From Streptomyces sp. NBC_01754 (GTDB taxonomy: Bacteria > Actinomycetota > Actinomycetes > Streptomycetales > Streptomycetaceae), in the NCBI RefSeq assembly GCF_035918015.1, contig NZ_CP109132.1, forward strand, positions 806,001 to 870,000: a stretch of DNA of 64,000 nt. Direction: 5' to 3'. How positions within the stretch are numbered: position 1 is the first letter of the stretch; each line of letters begins with the position of its first letter. Shown one piece after another: positions 43,102-52,395 of the stretch. Under the pieces are notes generated by a model. The model searched no databases. It was not told the DNA's origin and saw only the letters and a list, made by a program, of their open reading frames with translations. Both the position numbers and the translations under genes were made by a program.

Positions 43102-44067
43102 TCAGGAGGGGTCGAACGGGAACGGACGGGAACGCGTCGAATCGGACCGTCCCTGTTCCGGAAGAACGACAGCCCGGTTCTCCGGGAACGACAACCCGGC
43201 CAGTTTGTCCGGGTTGCGGATGATGTAGATGTCCTGGATGACCCCACCTATGGCTTCCACCTGGAAGACGGTGTCCGCCTTCCCGTCGAGGGACAGCACC
43301 AGCGCGGGACCTCCGTTGAGTTCCACGATCCGGGCGGCCATGTCCTGGGCGCGCTGATCGTGGGCCACGGCGAACAGGAAACGCGCGACCTTGTCCGCGG
43401 TCTCGACGACACGTCGCGGAGCCTTGGCCTTGCCGCCGCTGTCGCCCACCAGCCGCACATCAGGGGCCAACAGGGCGAGCAGTTGCTGGAGGTCTCCACC
43501 CGCGGCGGCCGCGAGGAACCGCTCGGTGAGGTCCCGGCGTTGGGCGGGGTCCACGTCGTACCGGGGCTTGCGCTCGTCCACGTGCCGTCTGGCCCGGCCG
43601 GCGAGCTGCCGTACCGCCGCCTCGGACCGGTCGAGCGTCGTGGCGATCTCCGCGTACGGGAATCCGAACGCCTCACGCAGGACGAAGACCGCCCGCTCCA
43701 GCGGGGAGAGGGACTCCAGGACGACGAGTACGGCCAAGGACACGGAGTCGGCGAGCACCGCCCGCTCCGCGGTGTCCGGGACGGACGCCCCGTAGGCGGT
43801 GACGACCGGCTCGGGCAGCCAGGGGCCGACGTACGCCTCGCGTCGGGACCGCACCTGGCGCAGCCGGTCGATGGCCAGCCGGGCGGTGACCCGGACGAGA
43901 AAGGCGCGCGGCTCCCGTACCTCTTCGCGGTCCGCCGCCGACCACCGCAGCCACGCTTCCTGCACCACGTCCTCCGCGTCGGCGACACGGCCGAGCATGC
44001 GGTAGGCGACCCCGGTGAGGACGGCGCGGTTCTCTTCGAACAGGTCGGTCAGGGTGTCGGCAGTCAC
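43102..44067 (-). CDS. ECF41-type RNA polymerase sigma factor with SnoaL-like C-terminus
   Basis: The protein has sigma region 2 (LTDLFEENRAVLTGVAYRML, DAEDVVQEAWLRW), a WLPEP linker, region 4 (SPLERAVFVLREAFGFPYAE), and a C-terminal NTF2/SnoaL-like domain of about 130 residues with DSGGK and the NPDKL motif. This combination defines ECF41, where the extension regulates the sigma part in place of an anti-sigma factor. GTG 44067 is preferred; ATG 44085 is possible. No carboxymuconolactone-decarboxylase partner gene, the usual neighbour, is adjacent. Confidence 0.9.
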   Translation of the reverse strand: MTADTLTDLFEENRAVLTGVAYRMLGRVADAEDVVQEAWLRWSAADREEVREPRAFLVRVTARLAIDRLRQVRSRREAYVGPWLPEPVVTAYGASVPDTAERAVLADSVSLAVLVVLESLSPLERAVFVLREAFGFPYAEIATTLDRSEAAVRQLAGRARRHVDERKPRYDVDPAQRRDLTERFLAAAAGGDLQQLLALLAPDVRLVGDSGGKAKAPRRVVETADKVARFLFAVAHDQRAQDMAARIVELNGGPALVLSLDGKADTVFQVEAIGGVIQDIYIIRNPDKLAGLSFPENRAVVLPEQGRSDSTRSRPFPFDPS

Positions 44068-44478
44068 CGCTCCATCCCAGCCCACGCGCCGGACGGTGTC
44101 CAGCGCGAATCACCGGAACGGGCGGCGGTGGCGAACCCGGCGCCGCCCAGGGGCGGTCACCGCCCCGTGAGTCGTCCCGCGGCCACGTCCGGCCCGGCCC
44201 GGCCGGCGTTCACCCGGCGCGGTCGCCCCGCGTGGCGCCCCCGGTTTCCTCCGGATCGACGCGAAGGGGCGAGGCGCCTTTGGGGACCGCTCGGATCGCT
44301 GACGTGGATCCCGCTCCCGGGCGCCGTCCCAGCACGCCCGAGCCGAGGGCCACGCCCCCCACCAGGAGGCTGCCCGCGCCCTGCGTGATTCCGTACGTGC
44401 CTGTGCCGGCGAGCGGTGCGGTGAGGGCTGCCGGGACGGGATCAGACCGGAGAACAGGGCGGGGAAGGCAGCCTGTGC
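44068..44478. other. gene-poor stretch with a possible membrane-protein remnant
   Basis: No complete gene is supported between the sigma factor start and the PLP-enzyme stop. On the minus strand a frame ending at 44210 includes GTYGITQGAGSLLVGGVALG and SGVLGRR, a plausible transmembrane helix. In the adjacent frame upstream the bases read LFSGLIP. Together they resemble the tail of a transporter broken by a shift, but it could be chance. Confidence 0.25.
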
Positions 44479-45729
44479 TCACCGCCCGGCTCGCTGCCTC
44501 TCCCGCCCGGCCGGTTCCCGCTCCCCGTACATCTCCGGGCCGTGGACGGACGAAGGAGCGTCCGCGTCTCCGCCGCTGAGCGCCTGGCACAGGTCGGCCC
44601 AGAGGTCCTCGACGTCCTCGAGACCGACCGACATCCGCAGCAACCGGTCGCCGACACCCGCCGCTCGCCGGTCTCCCTCGTCCACGATGCGGTGGCTGAT
44701 GGAGGCCGGATGCTGGATGAGGGTGTCCACACTGCCGAGGCTCACGGCGGGCGTGACGAGGCCGACCCCCGCGATCACCCTGTGCGGGTCTCCGTACACC
44801 TCGAAGGAGACCATCGCACCGCCCAGTTCGGGGTAGTGCACCCGGGAGACACGGGGATCGGCCGAGAGCCTGCGGGCGAGCTCGGCGGCGGTGGCGGACG
44901 CCGCACGGACCCGCACGGAGAGCGTGGACAGGCCGCGGAGCAGCAGGTAGCCGGCCAACGGGTGCAGCACCCCGCCGGTGGCGAACCTCATCTGCCGCAG
45001 CGTCGCCGCGAACTCCTCGTCGCACGCGACGACTCCGCCCATCACGTCCCCGTGCCCGCCGAGGTACTTGGTCGCACTGTGGAGCACGATCCCGGCCCCG
45101 TGCTCGACGGGCCGCTGGAGCACGGGCGTGGCGAACGTGTTGTCCACGAGCAACGGCACGGAACCGCAGGAATGCGCCACCGCCCGGATGTCGATCTCGG
45201 CGAGGGTGGGGTTGGCCGGCGTCTCGACCATCACCAGTCCGGTGTCGGGGCGGACGGCGTCCTCGATGCCCGCCGGGTCCGTCCACGTCACCTCGGTGCC
45301 CAGCAGCCCGGAGCCGAGCAGATGATCGCTGCATCCGTAGAGCGGGCGCACCGCGACCACATGTCTCAGCCCGATGCTCGCACGGGCCAGCAGCACCGCC
45401 GAGAGCGCGGCCATCCCGCTGGCGAAGGCGACGGCGCTCTCGGCGCCTTCCAGCGTGGCCAGCGCCTTCTCGAAGCGGGCCGTCGTGGGGTTGTCCAGGC
45501 GGGCGTAGACCGGCGGGCCGTCCGGCTGCGCGCCGGTCGCCGCGAAGGCGTCGATGCGTTCGGCCTCGGCCCGGGAGTCGTACGACGGGTAGGTGGTGGA
45601 CAGGTCGATCGGCGCGGCGTGCAGCCCGAGGGAGGCGAGGTCGTCGCGTCCGGCGTGCACGGCTTCGGTGGCGAGCGCCCTGGACCGGAGGGGTCCGGGC
45701 GATGTCGGCGAGGTGGCTTCGGCGTCCAT
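44479..45729 (-). CDS. Cys/Met metabolism PLP enzyme (cystathionine gamma-lyase/synthase family)
   Basis: The 416-residue protein shows PVYARLDNPTTARFEKALA, FASGMAALSAVLL, MVETPANPTLAEIDI and the PLP lysine in LHSATKYLGGHGD, with SLGSVDTLIQHPASISH near the C-terminus. This is the fold type I trans-sulfuration family; sequence alone does not separate gamma-lyase, gamma-synthase and methionine gamma-lyase. ATG 45729 gives a normal length. It is divergent from an Lrp-type regulator 60 bases away, a common pairing for amino-acid-responsive enzymes. Confidence 0.9.
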   Translation of the reverse strand: MDAEATSPTSPGPLRSRALATEAVHAGRDDLASLGLHAAPIDLSTTYPSYDSRAEAERIDAFAATGAQPDGPPVYARLDNPTTARFEKALATLEGAESAVAFASGMAALSAVLLARASIGLRHVVAVRPLYGCSDHLLGSGLLGTEVTWTDPAGIEDAVRPDTGLVMVETPANPTLAEIDIRAVAHSCGSVPLLVDNTFATPVLQRPVEHGAGIVLHSATKYLGGHGDVMGGVVACDEEFAATLRQMRFATGGVLHPLAGYLLLRGLSTLSVRVRAASATAAELARRLSADPRVSRVHYPELGGAMVSFEVYGDPHRVIAGVGLVTPAVSLGSVDTLIQHPASISHRIVDEGDRRAAGVGDRLLRMSVGLEDVEDLWADLCQALSGGDADAPSSVHGPEMYGEREPAGRERQRAGR

Positions 45730-45788
45730 GGGCCCACTCTGAACATCGACCGGTCCGAAGCGGAAACCTTCCGTGTAACGTTCGCCAC

Positions 45789-46352
45789 ATGGCCGAATCT
45801 GTCGCTCTGGACCCGGTGGACCTGCACATCCTGCGCCTTCTGCAGAACGATGCCCGGACGACGTACCGGGAGCTCGCCGCCGAGGTCGGGGTGGCTCCTT
45901 CCACGTGCCTGGACCGGGTGGCCCGGCTGCGCCGCTCCGGCGTGATCCTCGGGCACCAGCTGCGGCTGGATCCGGCACGGCTGGGCCGTGGCCTGGAAGC
46001 GCTGCTGCTGGTGCAGGTCCGGCCCCATCGCCGGGAGCTCATCGGCCCGTTCGTCGAGCGGATCCGCGCGCTGCCGGAATCGCGCGCCCTGTTCCATCTG
46101 ACCGGCCCGGACGACTACCTGGTACACGTCGCGGTCGCCGGGACCGCGGATCTCCAGCGGCTGGTGCTGGACGAGTTCACCTCGCGCCGTGAGGTCGCCC
46201 GGGTGGAGACCCGTCTGGTCTTCCAGCAGTGGGAGTGCGGGCCCCTGCTGCCTCCCGCACCGGACCCGCACCTCCCCGTCGCACGCACCGGCCCCGCCGC
46301 GTGCGCCGGGCCGGGCGCGGGACCCGCGAGCACGGCGGAGACCGCGCTGTGA
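45789..46352 (+). CDS. Lrp/AsnC-family transcriptional regulator
   Basis: The 187-residue protein has an N-terminal helix-turn-helix (LLQNDARTTYRELAAEVGVA, then PSTCLDRVARL) and a RAM/AsnC effector domain (RALFHLTGPDDYLVHVAVAG). It is divergent from the PLP sulfur-amino-acid enzyme and is probably its regulator, responding to an amino acid. The C-terminal 30 residues are low-complexity and unusual for the family. Confidence 0.9.
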   Translation: MAESVALDPVDLHILRLLQNDARTTYRELAAEVGVAPSTCLDRVARLRRSGVILGHQLRLDPARLGRGLEALLLVQVRPHRRELIGPFVERIRALPESRALFHLTGPDDYLVHVAVAGTADLQRLVLDEFTSRREVARVETRLVFQQWECGPLLPPAPDPHLPVARTGPAACAGPGAGPASTAETAL

Positions 46353-46455
46353 GTCACCCCCGTACGCTCCCGGAGCGGACGGCCGTGACGGATCTTGCAC
46401 GTTCCTGTACCGCATACCGGTGACGTGGGAGCCCTTGTCGTACGAGGATGTCTCC

Positions 46456-48144
46456 ATGTCAGATACATCGAGCAGCGCACTGCCCCGCCAGGTCGCCGAC
46501 GCATACGTCGACGCATTCATCGAACTCGACCCGATCTCCGGTACCTATCTCGGCGTCGCGGAAAGCTCCAGCAAGCTGCCCGATTTCTCACCGGCGGGAC
46601 AGGCCGCCCAGGCCGAGCTGATCCGCGGCACGCTGGTGCAACTCGACGCGGCCGAGCGGGCGCCCGGCGCGGACACCGACGCCGAGAGGCGCTGTGCGCG
46701 GCTGCTCCGCGAGCGGCTGACCGCCGAACTCGCCGTGCTCGAGGCCGACGAGGGCCTGCGGGCGGTCTCCAACATCCACTCCCCCGTGCACAGTGTCCGG
46801 GAGGTGTTCACGGCCACTCCCACCGCGACGGACGAGGACTGGGCCGCCGTCGCGGCCCGCCTCCGGGCGGTCCCCGGCGCACTGGAGGGGTACCGTGCCT
46901 CCCTCGCGCTCGGCCTTGAGCGCAAGCTGTACGGGGGGCCGCGCCCGACCGCCACCTTCATCGAGCAGCTGGGCGCCTGGGCGGACGGGGAGGACGGCCG
47001 CGGATTCTTCCGGGAGTTCGTGGCCCCCGGCCCCGACTCCCTGCGCGCGGAACTGGACGCGGCCGCCGGGGAGGCCACGGCGGCGCTGGTGGCGCTGCGG
47101 AAGTGGATGAGCGAGGTCTACGCCCCGGCCGTCGAGGGCGCTCCCGACACCGTGGGCCGGGAGCGGTACGCCCGCTGGTCGCGCCAGTACAACGGCACGG
47201 ATCTCGACCTGGACGAGGCCTACGCGTACGGCTGGTCCGAATACCACCGGCTGCTGGCCGAGATGAAGACCGAGGCACAGAAGATCGTTCCCGGCGCGGG
47301 CCCGTGGGAGGCGCTCGCCCACCTCGATGTGCACGGCAAGCACATCGAGGGCGTGGAGGAGGTACGGGAGTGGCTTCAGGGCCTGATGGACGAGGCCATC
47401 GAGGCGCTGGACGGCACCCACTTCGACCTGGCCGAGCGTGTCCGGAAGGTGGAGTCCCGGATCGCCCCGGCGGGCGGGGCCGCGGCCCCGTACTACACCG
47501 GTCCCTCCGAGGACTTCTCACGCCCCGGCCGCACCTGGCTGCCCACCATGGGGGAGACCAGGTTCCCGGTGTACGACCTGGTGTCCACCTGGTACCACGA
47601 GGGCGTCCCCGGTCACCATCTGCAGATCGCGCAGTGGACGCACGTCGCCGACAGCCTCTCGCGCTACCAGGCGTCGATCGGTCATGTCAGCGCCAACGCC
47701 GAGGGCTGGGCGCTGTACGCGGAGCGGCTGATGGACGAGTTGGGATTCCTTCCCGACGCGGAACGCCGGCTCGGCTACCTGGACGCGCAGATGATGCGTG
47801 CCTGCCGGGTGATCGTCGACATCGGGATGCACCTGGAACTGGAGATCCCCGCGGACTCCCCGTTCCACCCCGGCGAGCGCTGGACGCCGGAGCTGGCCGA
47901 GGAGTTCTTCGGCAACCACAGCGGCCGGCCGGCCGACTTCGTGGAGAGCGAGCTGACCCGCTACCTGTCGATGCCGGGGCAGGCCATCGGCTACAAGCTG
48001 GGGGAGCGTGCCTGGCTGGTGGGCCGGGAGAACGCCCGCAAGGCACACGGCGAGGCGTTCGACCTCAAGGCCTGGCACATGGCCGCGCTGTCCCAGGGCT
48101 CTCTGGGACTGGACGCCCTGGTGGAAGAGCTCTCCGCGCTCTGA
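46456..48144 (+). CDS. DUF885 family protein (putative metallopeptidase-like)
   Basis: The 562-residue protein has the DUF885 signature WYHEGVPGHHLQIA (His381, Glu382, His387), which looks like a zinc HExxxH-type site, and further family motifs SANAEGWALYAERLMDELGF and PGQAIGYKLGERAW. There is no signal peptide. Members are thought to be soluble carboxypeptidase-like enzymes. ATG 46456 with upstream GAGGATG is chosen over the longer open frame from 46189, which overlaps the Lrp gene. Confidence 0.9.
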   Translation: MSDTSSSALPRQVADAYVDAFIELDPISGTYLGVAESSSKLPDFSPAGQAAQAELIRGTLVQLDAAERAPGADTDAERRCARLLRERLTAELAVLEADEGLRAVSNIHSPVHSVREVFTATPTATDEDWAAVAARLRAVPGALEGYRASLALGLERKLYGGPRPTATFIEQLGAWADGEDGRGFFREFVAPGPDSLRAELDAAAGEATAALVALRKWMSEVYAPAVEGAPDTVGRERYARWSRQYNGTDLDLDEAYAYGWSEYHRLLAEMKTEAQKIVPGAGPWEALAHLDVHGKHIEGVEEVREWLQGLMDEAIEALDGTHFDLAERVRKVESRIAPAGGAAAPYYTGPSEDFSRPGRTWLPTMGETRFPVYDLVSTWYHEGVPGHHLQIAQWTHVADSLSRYQASIGHVSANAEGWALYAERLMDELGFLPDAERRLGYLDAQMMRACRVIVDIGMHLELEIPADSPFHPGERWTPELAEEFFGNHSGRPADFVESELTRYLSMPGQAIGYKLGERAWLVGRENARKAHGEAFDLKAWHMAALSQGSLGLDALVEELSAL

Positions 48145-48285
48145 CCACCGGTCACGGGAGGGCCGGCCGCACACTGCTCCGGCCCTCCCGCAGGGGCCCG
48201 GGCTCCAGCCGGCGGCCCGATGCCCGATCCCGCCGGCCCCGGGCCTCCACGCCCGACGCCCCGACGCCCCGACGAGTGAGCTGCC

Positions 48286-49155
48286 ATGACCCCGGCCACC
48301 TTCCTGTTCTGTTCGGACCCCCTGCGGCCGGGCCGCCCGGACCCCGCGTTCGCCCCCGAGGCGGCCGCGGTACGCGCGAACGGTTCCCGGGTCGCCCTGC
48401 TCGACCACGACGCGCTGCTCGCCGGAGACACGGAGAGGGCCCTCGGCCGGGTGGGCGGCGGCCCGGAGGCGTACTGGTACCGGGGCTGGATGGTCCCGCC
48501 GGACCGCTACGAGGCACTGGAAGGCTCGCTCGCCCTGCGGGGCCACTCCCTGCTGACGGATACGCACGCCTATCGCACCGCCCACGAACTCCCGGGCTGG
48601 TACGCGACGTTCGAGGGCCTCACCCCGAAGAGCGTCTGGTGCGACCTGCCCAGCGGTGCCGCACCCCCTTCCTCCGCCGCCCTGGCCCGTCTCGCCGCGC
48701 CGCTCGGTCCTGGGCCGGGCGTGGTGAAGGACTTCGTGAAGTCCCGCAAGCACGAGTGGCACGAGGCCTGTTTCGTACCAGAACTGACGGACACCCCACG
48801 GCTGAGCGCCGTCGTCGCACGCTTCGTCGAGCTTCAGGAGGACTTCCTCGCGGGCGGTGTGGTCCTGCGGGCCTACGAGCCCTTCGTGGCGGGCGGAGAG
48901 GCCCGGGTGTGGTGGGTGGACGGCCGTCCGGTGCGGGTGACCGCCCACCCGGACACCCCCGGGCAGGTTCCCTCCCCGCCCCTCGACGCCATCGGCGAGG
49001 CCGTGCGCCGCCTCGCCTGCCGCTGGGTGACGACCGATCTGGCGCTGCGGGAGGACGGCGCGTGGCGCGTGGTGGAGGTGGGTGACGGCCAGGTCAGCGG
49101 CCTGCCCGCCGGCGACGACGGCGGGGCGCTCTTCGCCGCGCTCCCGTCGGTCTGA
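48286..49155 (+). CDS. ATP-grasp domain protein (DUF4343-like)
   Basis: The 289-residue protein lacks a clear signal or membrane segment. GPGVVKDFVKSRKHEWHEAC and VLRAYEPFVAGGEARVWWVD, followed by WVTTDLALREDGAWRVVEVG, match the ATP-binding and metal-binding parts of small ATP-grasp enzymes of the DUF4343 type. These ligate an amine to a carboxylate or are of unknown use. It lies between the DUF885 gene and the converging sbcC. Confidence 0.75.
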   Translation: MTPATFLFCSDPLRPGRPDPAFAPEAAAVRANGSRVALLDHDALLAGDTERALGRVGGGPEAYWYRGWMVPPDRYEALEGSLALRGHSLLTDTHAYRTAHELPGWYATFEGLTPKSVWCDLPSGAAPPSSAALARLAAPLGPGPGVVKDFVKSRKHEWHEACFVPELTDTPRLSAVVARFVELQEDFLAGGVVLRAYEPFVAGGEARVWWVDGRPVRVTAHPDTPGQVPSPPLDAIGEAVRRLACRWVTTDLALREDGAWRVVEVGDGQVSGLPAGDDGGALFAALPSV

Positions 49156-49245
49156 GCCGTCCCGGGCGGGCCCCTCGGCGGATCGGCCCGCTGGGATCCG
49201 TGACCACCGGCGTCGTGTGCTTCTCCCCGCTCCCCCGCCGGGCGG

Positions 49246-52200
49246 TCAGCCGCTGAGCGTCCCGGTGGCCCGGTGCCGTACCGCCGACCCGTCCCGCTCC
49301 TTGACCACTTCGAGCTGGGCGGGGATACGGCGGCGCAGATCGGCGACGTGGCTGACGATGCCGACGCTCCGGTCGCGTTCCCGCAGGGAGTCCAGTACGT
49401 CGAGCACCTCGTCCAGGGTCTGGTCGTCGAGGCTTCCGAAGCCCTCGTCGATGAACAGGGTGTCCAGCCGTACGCCGCCCGCCTCGTCCGTCACGACATC
49501 GGCGAGTCCGAGCGCCAGCGCGAGTGAGGCGAAGAAGGTCTCGCCACCGGACAGGGTCGCGGTGTCGCGCTCCCGGCCCGTCCAGGAGTCGACGACGTGC
49601 AGTCCGAGCCCGGCTCTGCGGCCGCCGGTGCGGGCGTCGGAGTGGACCAGGGTGTAGCGGCCGGACGACATCCGCCGGAGACGGGCCGTCGCCGCGGCGG
49701 CCACCTGTTCGAGTCGCGCCGCGAGGACGTACGCTTCCAGCCGCATCTTGCGTTCGTTGTCCGCCGAGGTCCCCGCGGTCAGTCCCGCGAGACGGGCCAC
49801 CCGCGTGTACTCCCCGCGCAGCGGCCCCAGGGCGCGCACCTCCTCCGCCGCCCGCCGGGAGAGCCGGTCGAGCTCCGTGCAGCGTTCCTGGGCGGCGGCG
49901 AGGGCGGTCGCGCCGTCGCGCAGCCGTCGTGCGGCCGCGTCGTACGCCGCCTGCGCGGCGTCCAGGGCCGCGGGCGGGCGTTCGGCGGCCTCCCGGGCGT
50001 CCCTCTCGGCGAGCCGGTCGGCGACTGCCGCGGCCTCCGCCTGCCAGGCGTCGATCCGGTGCTGGAGTTCGCGCTGTGCGGTGTCGTCGAGGAGCTTCGC
50101 GGCGGCGGCCTGCGGGGTGTCGAAGCCGGCCCGGAAGGCGGCGTCGGCGAGCCGCCCGTCGGCCTCCTTGCGCCGCTGGTCCGCGCGTTGCTCGGCGCGG
50201 ACCGTCTCGGCCGCCTCGACGAGCAGTCCGGCCCGGCGCTCCAGGAGGCCGGCGCGCGCCGCCACGGAGTCCGACGTGCCCCGCGCCTTGACCAGTACGG
50301 CTTCCAGCGTGCTCTGCTCGCGGTCGAGTGCCTCACGCTGCGAGGTGCGGGCGGCGGCTCGCCGCTCGGCCTGCCGCCGTTCTTCGACGCGTACGAGGTG
50401 CTCCCGCTCGGCCGCCGCGAGGGCTTCCCGGGCCGCGTGGGTCCCGGCGGCCAGGCGGTGGGCCTCGGCGTGTTCGCGGGTCAGCCGTGCGGCGGCGGCT
50501 TCGAGCACGGCCACGGAGACCGTGTCTGCCCGGCCGGCCACGCCGGGCTCCCCTCCCAGCCCGTCGCGGGCGGTCGTGTCCGCCGGCGCCGCGCCGCCCC
50601 GGGCGTCTTCCGTGCCCGCGCCACCGACCGTCACACCGGCCGCGGCCGCCTCGTCCGCGGCCTCCGCCACCTTCGCCCGGGCCGCGTCCAGGCGTTCGCG
50701 GATCAGGCCGTGGCGTCGTTCCGCCTCGGTACGGGCCTCGTCGGCGTACCGGTGCGCGGTGAGCGCCGCCTCCTCGGTGGCCCGGTCCACATGGCCCTCG
50801 CCCGCGCGCGCGGGCTCCGGATGGCCGGTGGACCCGCACACCGCGCAGGCCACCCCGTCGACGAGCTGGGCGGCCAGCTCCGCGGCGACACTCCGCAGGC
50901 GCCGCTCCCGCAGCCCCAGCCACGTCTCATGGGCGGCCAGCGCACGCTCGCGGGCCGTCGTCAGTGCCTCCGCGGCCACGGCCTCCTGCTCGACGAGCGA
51001 GTCGCGTGCGCGGGCGGCCTCGAGACTCCGGCGAACAGGGGCCAGTCGCCCGGCGAGCTGTTCGGCCCGGGTCGCGGCGTCTTGGCACCTCTCGACGCGG
51101 GACCGCAACTCCTGGCGGGCGGTGTCCCAGCCGGCCAGCCAGGTGGCCGCCTCCTGGATCAGTTCGTCGTCGGCCCTGGACTGCCGTTCGACGGCGGCCC
51201 GTTCGGTGTCGATCTCCCCGCTCCGCCGCTCGGCACGGCGAGCGGCCTCCAGCGCGCCGAGCTCGGCCCTGAGTTCCCTTTCCCGGTCGGCCAGTTGCTC
51301 GGCTCCCGCGTCCGCCAGCTCGCGGGGCAGTACGGCGCGGTACCTCTCGCGGGCCTCGTGCGCCGTACGGTGGGCGCGGTCCGCCTCGTCGCGGAGTTCG
51401 AGTGCGGGCGCGACCGTGTCCGCCTTGCGCGCACGGGCCAGTTGTTCCCGGCGGCTCTCGTGCTCCGCCCGGCGCTCCTCCAGAGCGGCGGCGCGGCGCC
51501 GGGTCTCCGCGTACCGCTGTTGCAGCCGCGCGAGTCCGTGCGCGGCGTCGAGGGCCTCCCGGGCGCCGTCCTCGCGGCGCTCCGCCGCGGCCAGGGCGGA
51601 CCGTGCGATGCCGAGCCGCTCACGCGCGCCGCCACGTGCGACGGCGGCCCATTCCAGGACCCCTTCGGCCAGCCCCGGTTCGCCGGGCCGGTCCTCGGGC
51701 AGCTCCGTCTCGGCGCCCGCCGGGCCTGCTGCCTGGGCGATGCGCTGGGCCAGGGCGAGGATCTGCGCGTCGGCCGCCGTCACCCGTGCCTGGGCGGTAC
51801 GGCGCAGCTCAGCCAGGCGCTCCTCCACGGCCGCGAACCTGCGGGTGTCGAAGAGTCTGCCGAGCAGTTTGCCGCGAGCCTCGGCGTCGGCGCGCAGGAA
51901 GCGGGCGAAGTCCCCCTGGGGCAGCAGCACCACCTGGCAGAACTGGTCCCGGCTCATCCCCATGAGCTGGGAGATCTCCTCGCCGATCTCCTGGTGCGAG
52001 CGGCTGAGTGCCTGCCAGCCGTCCCCGTGGGAGTACTCGCGCAGCAGGCTCTGCGCCTTCTCCGTCGTCAGTCCGCCGCCCCGCCTCTTCGGGCGGGGCT
52101 GGGCGGGGCGGCGGGTGACTTCGAGCCTGCGCCCGCCGACGGTCAGCTCCAGACGGACCTCGGTCGGCAGGTCCGCGGGGGCGTGGTCGCTGCGCAGGGG

Positions 52201-52395
52201 GGCGCCGGGGCTCTGCCGGGCGCCGGGCACCGCTGCGTACAGCGCGAAGCAGACTGCGTCCAGGATGCTGGTCTTGCCCGCGCCGGTCGGTCCGTGGAGG
52301 AGGAAGAGGCCTGCCGACGACAGCGCGTCGAAGTCGACTTCCTGGGTGGTGCCGAAGGGCCCGAAGGCGGTGAGGGTCAGCCGGTGCAGCCTCAA
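49246..52395 (-). CDS. sbcC: SbcC, ATPase subunit of the SbcCD nuclease
   Basis: The 1049-residue SMC-like protein starts with a Walker A motif GPTGAGKTS (Lys about 41). It has two long coiled-coil arms (about 180-480 and 560-880), a zinc-hook CAVC at the apex, the LSGGETFFASLALALGLADV signature and Walker B LDTLFIDEGFGSLD at the C-terminus. With SbcD it cuts hairpins and blocked DNA ends. The TTG at 52395 is the likely start: it overlaps the stop of sbcD in TTGA, and RLHRLTLTAFGPF matches family N-termini. The longer frame to 52905 is antisense noise through sbcD. Confidence 0.93.
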   Translation of the reverse strand: MRLHRLTLTAFGPFGTTQEVDFDALSSAGLFLLHGPTGAGKTSILDAVCFALYAAVPGARQSPGAPLRSDHAPADLPTEVRLELTVGGRRLEVTRRPAQPRPKRRGGGLTTEKAQSLLREYSHGDGWQALSRSHQEIGEEISQLMGMSRDQFCQVVLLPQGDFARFLRADAEARGKLLGRLFDTRRFAAVEERLAELRRTAQARVTAADAQILALAQRIAQAAGPAGAETELPEDRPGEPGLAEGVLEWAAVARGGARERLGIARSALAAAERREDGAREALDAAHGLARLQQRYAETRRRAAALEERRAEHESRREQLARARKADTVAPALELRDEADRAHRTAHEARERYRAVLPRELADAGAEQLADRERELRAELGALEAARRAERRSGEIDTERAAVERQSRADDELIQEAATWLAGWDTARQELRSRVERCQDAATRAEQLAGRLAPVRRSLEAARARDSLVEQEAVAAEALTTARERALAAHETWLGLRERRLRSVAAELAAQLVDGVACAVCGSTGHPEPARAGEGHVDRATEEAALTAHRYADEARTEAERRHGLIRERLDAARAKVAEAADEAAAAGVTVGGAGTEDARGGAAPADTTARDGLGGEPGVAGRADTVSVAVLEAAAARLTREHAEAHRLAAGTHAAREALAAAEREHLVRVEERRQAERRAAARTSQREALDREQSTLEAVLVKARGTSDSVAARAGLLERRAGLLVEAAETVRAEQRADQRRKEADGRLADAAFRAGFDTPQAAAAKLLDDTAQRELQHRIDAWQAEAAAVADRLAERDAREAAERPPAALDAAQAAYDAAARRLRDGATALAAAQERCTELDRLSRRAAEEVRALGPLRGEYTRVARLAGLTAGTSADNERKMRLEAYVLAARLEQVAAAATARLRRMSSGRYTLVHSDARTGGRRAGLGLHVVDSWTGRERDTATLSGGETFFASLALALGLADVVTDEAGGVRLDTLFIDEGFGSLDDQTLDEVLDVLDSLRERDRSVGIVSHVADLRRRIPAQLEVVKERDGSAVRHRATGTLSG

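Noticed and set aside
44210..46042. Minus-strand frame of 610 codons across the PLP enzyme and Lrp gene
   Set aside because: Most of it is Arg/Ala/Gly-rich shadow of the PLP enzyme; only the last 80 residues look protein-like and are noted separately.
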